A DNA stretch of 64,000 nt from Egibacter rhizosphaerae (GTDB lineage: Bacteria > Actinomycetota > Nitriliruptoria > Euzebyales > Egibacteraceae). Positions 24,479 to 32,843 of the stretch are shown in pieces. The stretch covers positions 1,736,001-1,800,000 of the forward strand of contig NZ_CP036402.1 in the NCBI RefSeq assembly GCF_004322855.1, written 5' to 3'. The stretch's first letter is position 1; the number at the start of each line of letters is the position of its first letter. The notes below the pieces were generated by a model. The model saw only the letters and a program-made list of their open reading frames with translations. It ran no database searches and was not told where the DNA came from. The position numbers and the translations under genes were made by a program.

Positions 24479-25390
24479 CTACTTGCCGACCCCCGCGGTG
24501 AGGCCCCGCACGAACTGTCGAGCGAACACCAGGTAGAGCAGGATGAGCGGCAGTGCGCCGAGCGTCAGCGTCGCGAGCACGGCGTTCCAGTCGGCGCTGA
24601 ACTGGCCGATAAACTGCTGGACCGCGAGGGTGACCGTCGAGGTCGCGTCGCTCGGCGCGAGGATGAGCGGGAACCAGAGATCGTTCCAGATCGGCAGCAT
24701 GCTCGCGACCGCGACGGCGGCGAGCCCCGGACGGACGATCGGCAACAGGATCGCGAACACGCGGTACTCGCTCGCGCCGTCCACGCGGGCGGCCTCCCGC
24801 AGCTCCGTCGGCGCCTGCCGGAAGAACTGGGTGAGCAGCACCACCGCGAGCGGCAACCCCATCGCGACGTAGACGAGCACCAGCGCCGTTCGAGTGTTGA
24901 CGAGGCCCAACTGGTTCATGAGCTGCAGGATGCTCACGGTGCCGAGGCGGATCGGCACCATGATCCCCAGGGCGAGGTAGGCGAGCAGGAAGGGCGCGAT
25001 CTTCACGCGGTACTCGGTGAGCGCGAACGCCGCCATCGCCGCGAACAGCACCGTGAGCACGACGCTCGCGACGGTCACCGTGATGCTGTTGGCGAAATAG
25101 GTGACGAAGTCGGCGCGGTTGAATACGGACTCGTAGCCGTCCCCGGAGAACGTCTCGGGTGTCGGCGGCGCGAAGGGCGAATCGAAGATCGCCGCCCGCT
25201 CCTTGAGCGAGTTCATGACGATCATGGCGATGGGCGCGAGCGCGACCAACGTGTAGCCCACGAGGATGCCGTGGACGGCGATCCTCGCGCGCAGCTGCCG
25301 CCGTCGCGACTGGCGCTCGCGGACGAGCTGCCCGGCCGACGGCTCCGGTGAGGAGGTCGCGCTGTCGGTGGTGTCCCGTGTCGTAGTCAT
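24479..25390 (-). CDS. Sugar ABC transporter permease (MalG/CUT1 type)
   Basis: A 303-residue inner-membrane permease with six helices. The BPD_transp_1 coupling loop is EAARVDGASEYRVFAILLPIVRPGLA, the EAA motif that docks on an ATPase. LGLVNTRTALVLVYVAMGLPLAVVLL precedes it and LWFPLILAPSD follows, as in MalG-like proteins. The 35-residue cytoplasmic N-terminus is polar and starts at ATG 25390, overlapping the partner permease gene by four bases. It works with that permease and the solute-binding lipoprotein; no ATPase is encoded nearby, so a shared MsiK-type ATPase elsewhere is likely. That last point is inference from how CUT1 systems operate in actinobacteria. Confidence 0.93.
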   Translation of the reverse strand: MTTTRDTTDSATSSPEPSAGQLVRERQSRRRQLRARIAVHGILVGYTLVALAPIAMIVMNSLKERAAIFDSPFAPPTPETFSGDGYESVFNRADFVTYFANSITVTVASVVLTVLFAAMAAFALTEYRVKIAPFLLAYLALGIMVPIRLGTVSILQLMNQLGLVNTRTALVLVYVAMGLPLAVVLLTQFFRQAPTELREAARVDGASEYRVFAILLPIVRPGLAAVAVASMLPIWNDLWFPLILAPSDATSTVTLAVQQFIGQFSADWNAVLATLTLGALPLILLYLVFARQFVRGLTAGVGK

Positions 25391-26277
25391 GAGCTCAGGT
25401 CGTAGGTCCGCAGGCGACGATGGACGAGCAGCAGGTAGAGCGCGACGCCGATGAGGATGATGATGAACATGAGGCTCGCGACCGCCGCTCCGAGGGTGAC
25501 GCTCCCCGTGGCGGTCTGGGCGCCGAGGAACGTCCGGTAGAACAGCGTCCCGAAGATGTCGGTCGAGAAGTTCGGACCCGCGAACGGCCCTTGCACCGAG
25601 TAGATCAGGTCGAAGGCATTGAAGTTCGCGATGTAGGTGATGACCGAGATGATCCCGAACATCGGCGCGAGCAGCGGGAACTTCACGCGCCAGAACGTCT
25701 GCCAGCCGCTCGCGCCGTCGATGCGGGCGGCCTCGTCGAGCTCCCGCGGGATGTTCACGAGCACCGCGTACAGGAACAGCATCGGGATCCCGACGTACTG
25801 CCAGACGCTCATGAGCGACAGCGTCGGCAGGGCGGTGCTCTCCAGCCCCAGTAGCGGGGTCTCGACGAAGCCCCACAGCGGACTCAGGATCAGCTGCCAG
25901 ATGAACCCGACGACCACCACCGAGAGCGTCGTGGGGATGAAGATCAGCGTGCGGTACCAGCCCTCGCTGCGGCGGAGGAACCCGGAGGTGAGTAGTCCGG
26001 CGATCAGCAACCCGATGGGGTTCTGCACGATGAGGTGGATCGCGAAGAACTGGACATTGTTCACGAACGCGTTCCAGAAGCGCGGGGCCGCGAACTGGTC
26101 GGTCAACAGGTACACGAAGTTCGCGAGCCCCACGAACGCGACGCCGCCGTCGTCCGCACCGGTGTAGAGGCTGAGACGGAGCGAGTCGACGATCGGGTAG
26201 ATCCCGAACATCGTGTAGACCAGCAGCGCTGGGGCCAGGAACACGACGAACGGGAGACGGTAGCCACGCCTCAGCAA
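25387..26277 (-). CDS. Sugar ABC transporter permease (MalF/CUT1 type)
   Basis: A 296-residue permease with six membrane helices. The EAA loop reads DEAARIDGASGWQTFWRVKFPLLAPMFG. The N-terminal FLAPALLVYTMFGIYPIVDSLRLSLY and the SVWQYVGIPMLFLYAVLVNIP block fit MalF-type CUT1 permeases such as those for cellobiose, chitobiose or N-acetylglucosamine. The start is TTG 26277, with AGGAGGG five bases ahead. It overlaps the second permease by four bases and follows the binding-protein gene after a 100-base gap. Confidence 0.92.
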   Translation of the reverse strand: MLRRGYRLPFVVFLAPALLVYTMFGIYPIVDSLRLSLYTGADDGGVAFVGLANFVYLLTDQFAAPRFWNAFVNNVQFFAIHLIVQNPIGLLIAGLLTSGFLRRSEGWYRTLIFIPTTLSVVVVGFIWQLILSPLWGFVETPLLGLESTALPTLSLMSVWQYVGIPMLFLYAVLVNIPRELDEAARIDGASGWQTFWRVKFPLLAPMFGIISVITYIANFNAFDLIYSVQGPFAGPNFSTDIFGTLFYRTFLGAQTATGSVTLGAAVASLMFIIILIGVALYLLLVHRRLRTYDLSS

Positions 26278-26377
26278 GGCGCCCTCCTGGATCGACGGTG
26301 CCCGGCCCCGCGGCCGACGACCGCGGGGCCGGCCAGCTGCGACCCCCGTCGGGATCGCAGCGTGGCGGGTGCGGAGC

Positions 26378-27766
26378 CTACTGCTGCGGCTCGTACCACG
26401 ACTCGAGCGCTTCCTGCACGCCCGCAGCCACCTCCTGGGGAGGCAGGTCCTCGTTCCACATCTGCACGGTCAACCGCTGGGCCTCCTCCTCCGCACCGGG
26501 ATCCCCGGCAGTGAGGTCCTCGAAGTTGATCCGCGCCGTGCTCTCGCAGTCGTCACGCCAGGACACGAACTCGCTGGCGAGTTCGTGGTCGATGTCGACC
26601 TCGTACTCCCCGAGCGGGAAGAACCCGGGCACCTCGTTGGCGTACATCTCGCCGAACTCCTGGGTGGCTGCCCATTCGAGGAAGGTCCTGACCTCCTCGG
26701 GGTGATCGGTGTCGGCGTTCATCCCCATGCCCATGTCCGGGTGGTCGTTGATGTGGCACTGGTCCTGACCCTCGGGCACCGGCGGCTCGAACACGTCGAT
26801 CTCCACCTCGCCGATGTCCTCGAACAGGCTGATCTCCCAGGACCCTGCGGGCATGATCGCCGCATCGCCGATCGCGAACAACTGCTGGGTGTCCTCATAG
26901 GTGATGGCCTCGAACCCGCTGGGGAAGTACGGCTGCCACTCGTCGATGAACTCCCACGCCGCCACGAAGTCGTCGTGGGTGTAGGCACGGTCGCCGGCCA
27001 ACAGCTCCTGGCGGCCCTCCTCACCGTCCCAGAAGTTCGGCCCGGCGAGGTCGAAGGCAGTGCTGACGGCGATCCAGCCGTCGGCAGTCCCCCAGGACAG
27101 GGGCGTGTACGTGCCGTCATCCTCGAGCGCCCCGAGCGTGTCGAGGAACTCGTCGGTGGTCTCGGGCGGTTCGACGCCGACCTGGTCGAACGCCTCGGTG
27201 TTGTAGTAGAAGCCGTGGATCACGGAGGCGAGCGGCAGGCAGAACTGCTCGCCGTCGTCGGCCGACTGCCAGGGGTTCAGCGCGAACTCGTCGAAGTTCT
27301 CGAGGCCCTCGAGGTCGTCGATCGGCTCGAGGAAGCCGTCACCGTGCAGCTCGCGAGCACGGTCGAACGAGCGACACGTGATGATGTCCCCGGCCGTGTC
27401 CCCTTCGAGGCGCGAACGCAGCGCCCCGTCGTACTCGGTGGGGGCGGTCGGATCGAAGCTGAGCTCGATGTCGGGGTGCTCCTCCTCGAAGGCCGGGATG
27501 ATCTCGTTCTCCCACTGATCGATGTCGTCGCTGCGCCAGCTCTCGATCGAGAGCGTCACGGCCTCACCGTCGTCGGGTTCGTCCTCGTCGTCGGGTTCAT
27601 CCTCGTCGTCGGGATCGTCGTCCGGATCGTCGTCCGGCTCGTCGGGCTCCTCGTCGGGCTCGTCATCGGCGATGTCCGCGGGGTCGTCCTCGACCTCGGG
27701 CTCGCAGGCGAGGGCCAGAAGCCCGAGGGCCAGAATCAGCGCCAACGGCGCGAGTCGTCTCATCAT
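26378..27766 (-). CDS. Sugar ABC transporter solute-binding lipoprotein
   Basis: A 462-residue extracellular solute-binding protein of the CUT1 type. The signal peptide LAPLALILALGLLALAC provides a lipobox with Cys at about residue 20. From there to residue 70 runs a linker composed almost only of Asp, Glu and Pro. The binding domain begins VTLSIESWRSDDIDQWENEIIPAFEEEHPDI and includes FCLPLASVIHGFYYNTEAF and MPAGSWEISLFEDIG. It captures a sugar and hands it to the two permeases downstream. Two GntR-type palindromes 95-185 bases upstream suggest control by a DasR-like regulator, hence perhaps an amino sugar or chito-oligosaccharide; the substrate is inference. ATG 27766 has AGGAAGG upstream. 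Confidence 0.9.
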   Translation of the reverse strand: MMRRLAPLALILALGLLALACEPEVEDDPADIADDEPDEEPDEPDDDPDDDPDDEDEPDDEDEPDDGEAVTLSIESWRSDDIDQWENEIIPAFEEEHPDIELSFDPTAPTEYDGALRSRLEGDTAGDIITCRSFDRARELHGDGFLEPIDDLEGLENFDEFALNPWQSADDGEQFCLPLASVIHGFYYNTEAFDQVGVEPPETTDEFLDTLGALEDDGTYTPLSWGTADGWIAVSTAFDLAGPNFWDGEEGRQELLAGDRAYTHDDFVAAWEFIDEWQPYFPSGFEAITYEDTQQLFAIGDAAIMPAGSWEISLFEDIGEVEIDVFEPPVPEGQDQCHINDHPDMGMGMNADTDHPEEVRTFLEWAATQEFGEMYANEVPGFFPLGEYEVDIDHELASEFVSWRDDCESTARINFEDLTAGDPGAEEEAQRLTVQMWNEDLPPQEVAAGVQEALESWYEPQQ

Positions 27767-27860
27767 CACGGCCTTCCTCGCTTCGTGTGTCGGCAGCAGC
27801 CGAGGCACGCCACCTGCTCTCCCCGGCACGACGATGGGGCACCGTAGCAACGATCCGCGT

Positions 27861-27874
27861 AGTGGTCTAGATCT
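27861..27874. promoter_or_regulatory. GntR/DasR-like operator (imperfect)
   Basis: AGTGGTCTAGATCT matches the left ten positions of the DasR-responsive element core A(G/C)TGGTCTAGACCA, the site bound by GntR regulators of amino-sugar genes. The right half is degenerate. It lies 95 bases upstream of the binding-protein start codon. Confidence 0.5.
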
Positions 27875-27935
27875 TTTCTCGAATCGCCAATCCGGCAGGC
27901 AGTTCACGGCGAACACGCGCCTGCCATGGATGACA

Positions 27936-27949
27936 GTGGACTAGTCCAC
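27936..27949. promoter_or_regulatory. Perfect 14-bp palindrome, probable GntR-family operator
   Basis: GTGGACTAGTCCAC is a perfect inverted repeat with the TGG...CTAG...CCA architecture of GntR-family sites. It is 75 bases from the first such site, on the side away from the transporter genes. The pair could allow looping repression of the transporter promoter. Confidence 0.55.
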
Positions 27950-28133
27950 AACGGAGCCGTTGCGACTGGGACGGTTCCGTGGCTGATGCGCCGACAATCG
28001 GGACACGCCTCGCGCGGGCCACCCCCGCGCACGGGCTCGGAGCCGTCTCGCGGTCCGCAGGACGGCCGTCCCGCCTCCGCGGCGGTGTCACACCCGCGAG
28101 TTACGGTGCCGATGATCGGGCCGGTGGGCCCGG

Positions 28134-28229
28134 CCCGCGACGAGAGCGGCCCGCGACGAGAGCGGCGACCGACGAGAGCGGCGACCGACGAGAGCGGCAA
28201 CCGACGAGAGCGGCAACCGACGAGAGCGG
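28134..28229. repeat. 16-bp tandem repeat array upstream of the SbcD-like gene
   Basis: Six head-to-tail units of 16 bp, consensus CGACCGACGAGAGCGG, run from 28134 to 28229 with a few substitutions at unit positions 1-5. A degraded seventh unit continues to about 28258, ending 17 bases before the ATG of the nuclease gene. The 16-bp period is not a multiple of three, so the array is unlikely to be coding. Confidence 0.9.
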
Positions 28230-28275
28230 CAACCGGCGACCGACGAGACCAGCGACCGCCCGGGAGGCCCCAAGC

Positions 28276-29553
28276 ATGAACCAGCCGTGCTTCGTGCACG
28301 CCGCGGACCTGCATCTCGACACGCCGTTCGAGGGCGTGCGCCAGGACGCGCCGGAGATGGCCGAACTGTTGCGCGACGCCTCCCTCGACGCCTTCGACCG
28401 GCTCGTCGACCTCACCCTCGAGCGTGGGGCCGCGTTCCTCGCGATCGCCGGCGACATCTACGACGGCGCCGACCGCGGGCTCCGCGCCCAGTTGCGGTTC
28501 CGCGACGGGCTCGCCCGGCTCGCCGAGGCCGGGACCCCCACCTTCGTGGTCCATGGCAACCACGACCCGGTCGAGGACGGCTGGTCGGCGATCCGCTCGT
28601 GGCCCGACGCGGTGACGATCTTCAGCGCGCACGAGGTCGAGACGCGCCGCGTCGAGCTCGGCGGGGCACCGTTCGCCACCGTGCACGGCATCAGCTACCC
28701 GCAGCGCGCGGTGCACGAGAACCTCGCGCGCCGGTTCGCCCGAACGGACGATCCGGGCCTGCACGTCGGGGTCCTGCACTGCACCGTCGGCCACCAGCCC
28801 GAACACGACCCCTACAGCCCTTGCACCGTCGAGGACCTTCGCGCCACCGGGCTCGACTACTGGGCGCTCGGGCACATCCACCGCCGTGCGGTCGTACACC
28901 GCCACGACCCCTGGGTCGTCTACAGCGGCAACACCCAGGGCCGCAGCCCGAAGCCGTCCGAGCAGGGCGCGAAGGGCGCGCTGGTCGTGCCGGTCGAGCA
29001 GACGGGCGGCCGGCTCGAGCCGCGCGAGCCGGAGTTCGTGGCGCTCGACCGCGTGCGCTTCACCGAGGTGGCGGTCGACACCGACGAGCTCACCGAGATC
29101 AGCGAGGTCGCCGACGCACTCGCGACAGCCGCCCACGACGCGCGGACCGGGGCCGAGGGTCGGGCGCTCGTGCTGCGCGCCCGCCTCACCGGCCGTGGCC
29201 CGGTCCACCGCGACCTCGCACGGCCGGGGGTGGTCGACGACCTCCTCACGGGGCTCCGCGACCAGGTCGCGGGCGGCGACCCGCCTGTCTGGTGGGACCG
29301 GGTCCGCGACGAGACCCGTCCCCCGCTCGACCGCGAGGCCCTGCGCGCGCGCCCGGATGTCACGGGCGAGGTCGTGCGCCTCGTCGACCGCTTGCACGCC
29401 GAACCCGACGAGCTCGCCCGGCTCGGGGGCGAGGCCGACCGCATCCTGCGCTCGCTGGGCCACGACGTACCGGAGGGCCGACCCCTGGCCGATCTGCTCG
29501 GCGAGGCCGAGACGCGCGCGCTCGACGCGCTCGACGACGGGGCGGGGGGGTGA
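28276..29553 (+). CDS. DNA repair exonuclease, SbcD/YhaO-like metallophosphoesterase
   Basis: A 425-residue calcineurin-like phosphoesterase. The metal ligands are visible in order: DLHLD (Asp11, His13), GDIYD (Asp60), GNHD (Asn95, His96), a conserved His in VLHCTVGH, and GHIHR near residue 198. The capping domain after residue 240 is family-typical. SbcD/Mre11-type nucleases work with an SMC-like ATPase; that partner is encoded immediately downstream and its start overlaps this stop as GTGA. The protein closest in plan is YhaO of Firmicutes, which pairs with YhaN. ATG 28276 has GGGAGG nine bases upstream. It should act on DNA ends in the cytoplasm. Confidence 0.9.
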   Translation: MNQPCFVHAADLHLDTPFEGVRQDAPEMAELLRDASLDAFDRLVDLTLERGAAFLAIAGDIYDGADRGLRAQLRFRDGLARLAEAGTPTFVVHGNHDPVEDGWSAIRSWPDAVTIFSAHEVETRRVELGGAPFATVHGISYPQRAVHENLARRFARTDDPGLHVGVLHCTVGHQPEHDPYSPCTVEDLRATGLDYWALGHIHRRAVVHRHDPWVVYSGNTQGRSPKPSEQGAKGALVVPVEQTGGRLEPREPEFVALDRVRFTEVAVDTDELTEISEVADALATAAHDARTGAEGRALVLRARLTGRGPVHRDLARPGVVDDLLTGLRDQVAGGDPPVWWDRVRDETRPPLDREALRARPDVTGEVVRLVDRLHAEPDELARLGGEADRILRSLGHDVPEGRPLADLLGEAETRALDALDDGAGG

Positions 29554-32500
29554 CGCGAGTGCGCATCACCGGCTGGCACGTCGACGCGCTCGGCACGTTG
29601 CGTGACACCGGCGTCGGCGACCTGCCCGACGGCCTGGTCGTCGTGCACGGACCGAACGCCTCGGGCAAGACGACGTTGCTCGCGTTCCTGCGCCGTACGC
29701 TGTTCGGCTACCCGCACGGCAACCGCCGCGACGTCAACCACTACGAGCCGGTCGATGGCACGGCCTGGCGGGGCGGCCGCGTACGCCTCGACGCCGCCGA
29801 CCGACCGGTGACCGTCGAGCGCCACGCAGGACGCGGCGGGCGACTGCAGGTCCTGCTGCCCGACGAGACCGTGGTCGGCGAGGACGAGCTGCGCCGGATC
29901 ACGGGCGGGTGCGACGAGCAGCTGTTCCGCGCGGTGTACGCGTTCGGCCTCGACGAACTCGCCACCCTGTCGAGCCTCGAGGAGGAGTCCGTGCGCGACC
30001 GGCTGTTCTCGGCCGGCATCGCGGGCGCCGGACGGTCCGCCCGCGCGGCGATCGCGGAGCTCGACGGGCGCGTGAAGGAGCTGTGGACCCCGGCGAGCCG
30101 CCAGCGCGAGATCGATCGACAGCAGGACGCGCTCCAGCGCATCGACACTGAGCTCGCCGAGGTACGCCGGGCGGCTCGGAACTACCCCGAGCGGTTGCGC
30201 GAGGAAGAGCGACAAGAGGACGAGGTGGCCCGACTCACCGAAAAAGTGCGCGAGGTCGAGGCCGCGCGCCGCCGCGCGGAGCGGCTGCTGGCCGCCTGGC
30301 CGGCCTGGGTGCGCCGCCGCCGCGCGGAGCAAGCCCTCGACGACCTCGGCGAGGTGCCCGAGCTCCCGGCTGACGGCGTGCAGCGTCTCGAACGGCTCGA
30401 CGAGCGCATCGCCGCCGCCGACCTACGACTCGCCGACATCACCGCCGAGCGGGGGGCGCTCGCCGAGCAACGCGACGCCGCCGAGGTCGACGACCGGCTC
30501 GCGGAGCTCGCCACCGAGGCCGCCGAACTCGACGCCGAGCGGGAGGCCCAGCGCGTACGCCTCGACCGCCTCGACGAGCTCGACCGGGAGCTCCACCAGG
30601 CGACCGTCGAGCTCGACCGTGCGCTCGCCGATCTCGGCCCCGGCTGGGACCGCCACACGCTGGAGCGTTTCGACGCCTCCATCCCCGCCCGCGGCGAGCT
30701 GCGCGAGTGGCAGGCCGAGCTCGAGCAAGCCGACCGGGCCGTCGCGGACGCCGAGCGCGACCTCGCCGCCGCCGCCGAGCAGGCAGACGAGGCGAACGCC
30801 ATCGCTGCCCGCGCACGCCATGCGGTCGACGAGACCCTTCCTGGTGCCCGGAGCGGCGAGGGCCACCACGGCGGCGAGGCTCACGCGAGCAGGCAGGACC
30901 ACGGCGGCAGCGCGGACCACGGCGGCAGCGCGGACCACGACGGCAGCGCGGGCGCCCCGCCCAGCCTGGAGACGCTCGAGCAGCGCGGGGCCGCGCTCGC
31001 CGAGGTGCGGGTCGCGGCCGGCGAGCGGGACGCGGCCGACGCCGAGCTCGCGGCGATCGAGCGCACCAGCGCTGCCGGCGCTGGATCCGGCGTGCCCGGC
31101 TGGGCTCCCCCAGCGGGAGGCGTCGCCGCGCTCGCGGCCGGCGGCGTGGCGGTCTGGCAGGCATTGGCCGGCGCAACCGTGCCCGCGGCCGGGGCGGGTG
31201 CGCTCACCGCACTGCTCGTGGTCGCTGCGCTGGCCCTGCGTCGCTGGTCCGGTGGGGGCAGCGGACCGGGCGCGGCCGGGGCCGACGACGCCCACCGGAG
31301 ACGCGAGCAGGCCGTCGAGCGCGTTGCTCAGCACGCGAGCCTGTTGGGGCTGCCCGCCCAACCGTCCACCGCCGCCATCGAGCGAGCGGCGCAGGCACTG
31401 GACCGCGCGCGGCGCGAACGCGAGCGTCTCGACCGGCTCGAAGAGGAGGCCCGCACCGCCGAGCGAACCGCGGAGCGCGCCAGCGAGAAGCGGGATGCCG
31501 CCTCCGAGCGCCGAGAGGCGCGCATCGCGGACCGCGACGCGCTTGCCCGGCGTTGGCGGCAGTGGTGCACCGCGCGCGAGCTCGACCCGAAACTCATCCC
31601 CGCCACTGCCGCCGACGTGTTCACGCAGGTCGCGCGGGCCCGCGAGCACCGCGACCGTGTCGCCGCGCTGGAGGCCGAGCGGGACGCGGCCGCCGAGACC
31701 GTGGACGGCTTCGCCCGCCGAGCGGCGCGGGCGCTGGCCACCGCGGGGCGGGACGGCGCGAACGGCAGTTCGGCGACTGACCGTGCCGGACGTGACACGC
31801 TACGGGCACGGCTCGACGCGGTCCGCGAGCTCGCCGCCGACGTGCGGGCCGATGCCGCGGCCCGCACCGAACGGGACCGCCTCACGGAACGCGACACCGA
31901 GCTGGAGCGCGAGGCGCAGGAGCAGGCCCGCCGCCGCGACGCCGCCCGGGCCGAACGCGACACGCTGCTTGGCAACGCCGGCGTCGACGACGTGGACGCC
32001 TTCCGCGAGCTCGCCGAGTGCGCCCAGGCGCAGGCGCGACGGCGCGAGGAGCAGCGGCAGGCCGAGGCCGCCCTGACCGAGCAGCTCGGCGAGGGCGAGG
32101 GAGCCGCCGAGCTGCGCGCAGCGCTCGCCACGGGCCGGACCGATGCGTGGGGGGCCGAGCGCGACCGCGCGACCGAGCAGCGCGAGGAGCTCAGCGAGGC
32201 CCGGGACGCGGCGCTCGAGGAACTGCACGAGGCTCGCCGACGGCGGGAGGAGCTCGAGACGAGCGAGCGCATCGCGGAGCTCGAGCGGCAGCGGCACACC
32301 GCGCTCGCCGAGCGCGACGCGCAGGTGCACGAGTGGCGGGTGGCCGCGCTCGCGCGCGACCTCGTGAACGAGACCCTCGCCGGCTTCGAGCGCGATCGAC
32401 AGCCGGGGGTGCTGCGGCGCGCGGCCGAGCACTTCGCCACCGTCACCGACGGCGCGCACACGCGCGTGGTGCAGCGCGAGGATGACCTCCTCGTCGCCGA

Positions 32501-32840
32501 CCCAGGCGATCGGACGTGGCCGGTCGAGTCGCTCTCGCGCGGCACCGCCGAGCAGCTGTACCTGTGCTTGAGGCTCGCGCTCGCCGAGGACCTCGGGGAC
32601 CGCGAGACGGCCATGCCGTTCGTCATGGACGACGTGCTCGTGAACTTCGACCCCGACCGCGCCGAGCAGGTCGCGCGATTGCTCGCCGACGTCGCCACCC
32701 ATCACCAGGTGCTCTACTTCACTTGCCATCCACACACCGTCGAGCTGCTCGAGAAGGCCGGCGCGAGCGAGGTCTACGACCTGCCCAGGGACGGCGGCCC
32801 CCCGGTGGCTCGCTACACCGACCGCGACAGGGACCGTTAG
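29550..32840 (+). CDS. YhaN-like SMC-type ATPase, partner of the SbcD-like nuclease
   Basis: A 1096-residue AAA/SMC-like ATPase. Walker A is GPNASGKTT at residues 34-42, preceded by the DLPDGLVVVH strand. Long coiled coils (about 165-430 and 590-940) flank a central region with two hydrophobic helices (VAALAAGGVAVWQAL and LTALLVVAALALRRW), as in YhaN proteins. The C-terminal head shows the signature LSRGTAEQLYLCLRLALAEDLG, Walker B PFVMDDVLVNFDPDR and the switch His in YFTCHPHTVELL. An insert near residues 450-467 contains three units of DHGGSA encoded by 18-bp repeats. The GTG start at 29550 overlaps the nuclease stop. Together the pair should process DNA ends. The membrane helices hint at a membrane-tethered complex, which is inference. 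Confidence 0.9.
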   Translation: MTRVRITGWHVDALGTLRDTGVGDLPDGLVVVHGPNASGKTTLLAFLRRTLFGYPHGNRRDVNHYEPVDGTAWRGGRVRLDAADRPVTVERHAGRGGRLQVLLPDETVVGEDELRRITGGCDEQLFRAVYAFGLDELATLSSLEEESVRDRLFSAGIAGAGRSARAAIAELDGRVKELWTPASRQREIDRQQDALQRIDTELAEVRRAARNYPERLREEERQEDEVARLTEKVREVEAARRRAERLLAAWPAWVRRRRAEQALDDLGEVPELPADGVQRLERLDERIAAADLRLADITAERGALAEQRDAAEVDDRLAELATEAAELDAEREAQRVRLDRLDELDRELHQATVELDRALADLGPGWDRHTLERFDASIPARGELREWQAELEQADRAVADAERDLAAAAEQADEANAIAARARHAVDETLPGARSGEGHHGGEAHASRQDHGGSADHGGSADHDGSAGAPPSLETLEQRGAALAEVRVAAGERDAADAELAAIERTSAAGAGSGVPGWAPPAGGVAALAAGGVAVWQALAGATVPAAGAGALTALLVVAALALRRWSGGGSGPGAAGADDAHRRREQAVERVAQHASLLGLPAQPSTAAIERAAQALDRARRERERLDRLEEEARTAERTAERASEKRDAASERREARIADRDALARRWRQWCTARELDPKLIPATAADVFTQVARAREHRDRVAALEAERDAAAETVDGFARRAARALATAGRDGANGSSATDRAGRDTLRARLDAVRELAADVRADAAARTERDRLTERDTELEREAQEQARRRDAARAERDTLLGNAGVDDVDAFRELAECAQAQARRREEQRQAEAALTEQLGEGEGAAELRAALATGRTDAWGAERDRATEQREELSEARDAALEELHEARRRREELETSERIAELERQRHTALAERDAQVHEWRVAALARDLVNETLAGFERDRQPGVLRRAAEHFATVTDGAHTRVVQREDDLLVADPGDRTWPVESLSRGTAEQLYLCLRLALAEDLGDRETAMPFVMDDVLVNFDPDRAEQVARLLADVATHHQVLYFTCHPHTVELLEKAGASEVYDLPRDGGPPVARYTDRDRDR
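30897..30950 (+). repeat. 18-bp tandem repeats inside the YhaN-like gene
   Basis: Three units of GACCACGGCGGCAGCGCG start at 30897, 30915 and 30933; the third has one substitution. They encode a His/Asp/Gly/Ser-rich insert in a loop between the coiled coil and the central helices. Copy-number change would stay in frame. Confidence 0.9.
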
Positions 32841-32843
32841 ACC

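Larger units (their letters stand above)
27767..28275. other. 509-bp divergent intergenic region
   Basis: This gap separates the sugar-transporter binding-protein gene (minus) and the SbcD-like gene (plus). It holds two GntR-type operator-like sites (27861-27874 and 27936-27949) on the transporter side and a 16-bp tandem repeat array (28134-28229) on the nuclease side. I see no convincing gene in it; short frames here have no ribosome binding site. Confidence 0.7.

Noticed and set aside
24479-27766. A missing ATPase gene within the sugar transporter cluster
   Set aside because: Both flanks were checked for Walker A/ABC signature sequences and none was found; CUT1 systems in actinobacteria often share an ATPase encoded elsewhere.
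28134-28258. Possible CRISPR array
   Set aside because: The units are 16 bp and directly head to tail with no spacers, and there are no cas genes. It is a minisatellite.
28287-29549. Upstream extension of the YhaN-like reading frame over the whole SbcD gene
   Set aside because: The extra 421 codons are Arg/Pro-rich and overlap a clear nuclease gene. The ATPase domain starts at the GTG that overlaps the nuclease stop.
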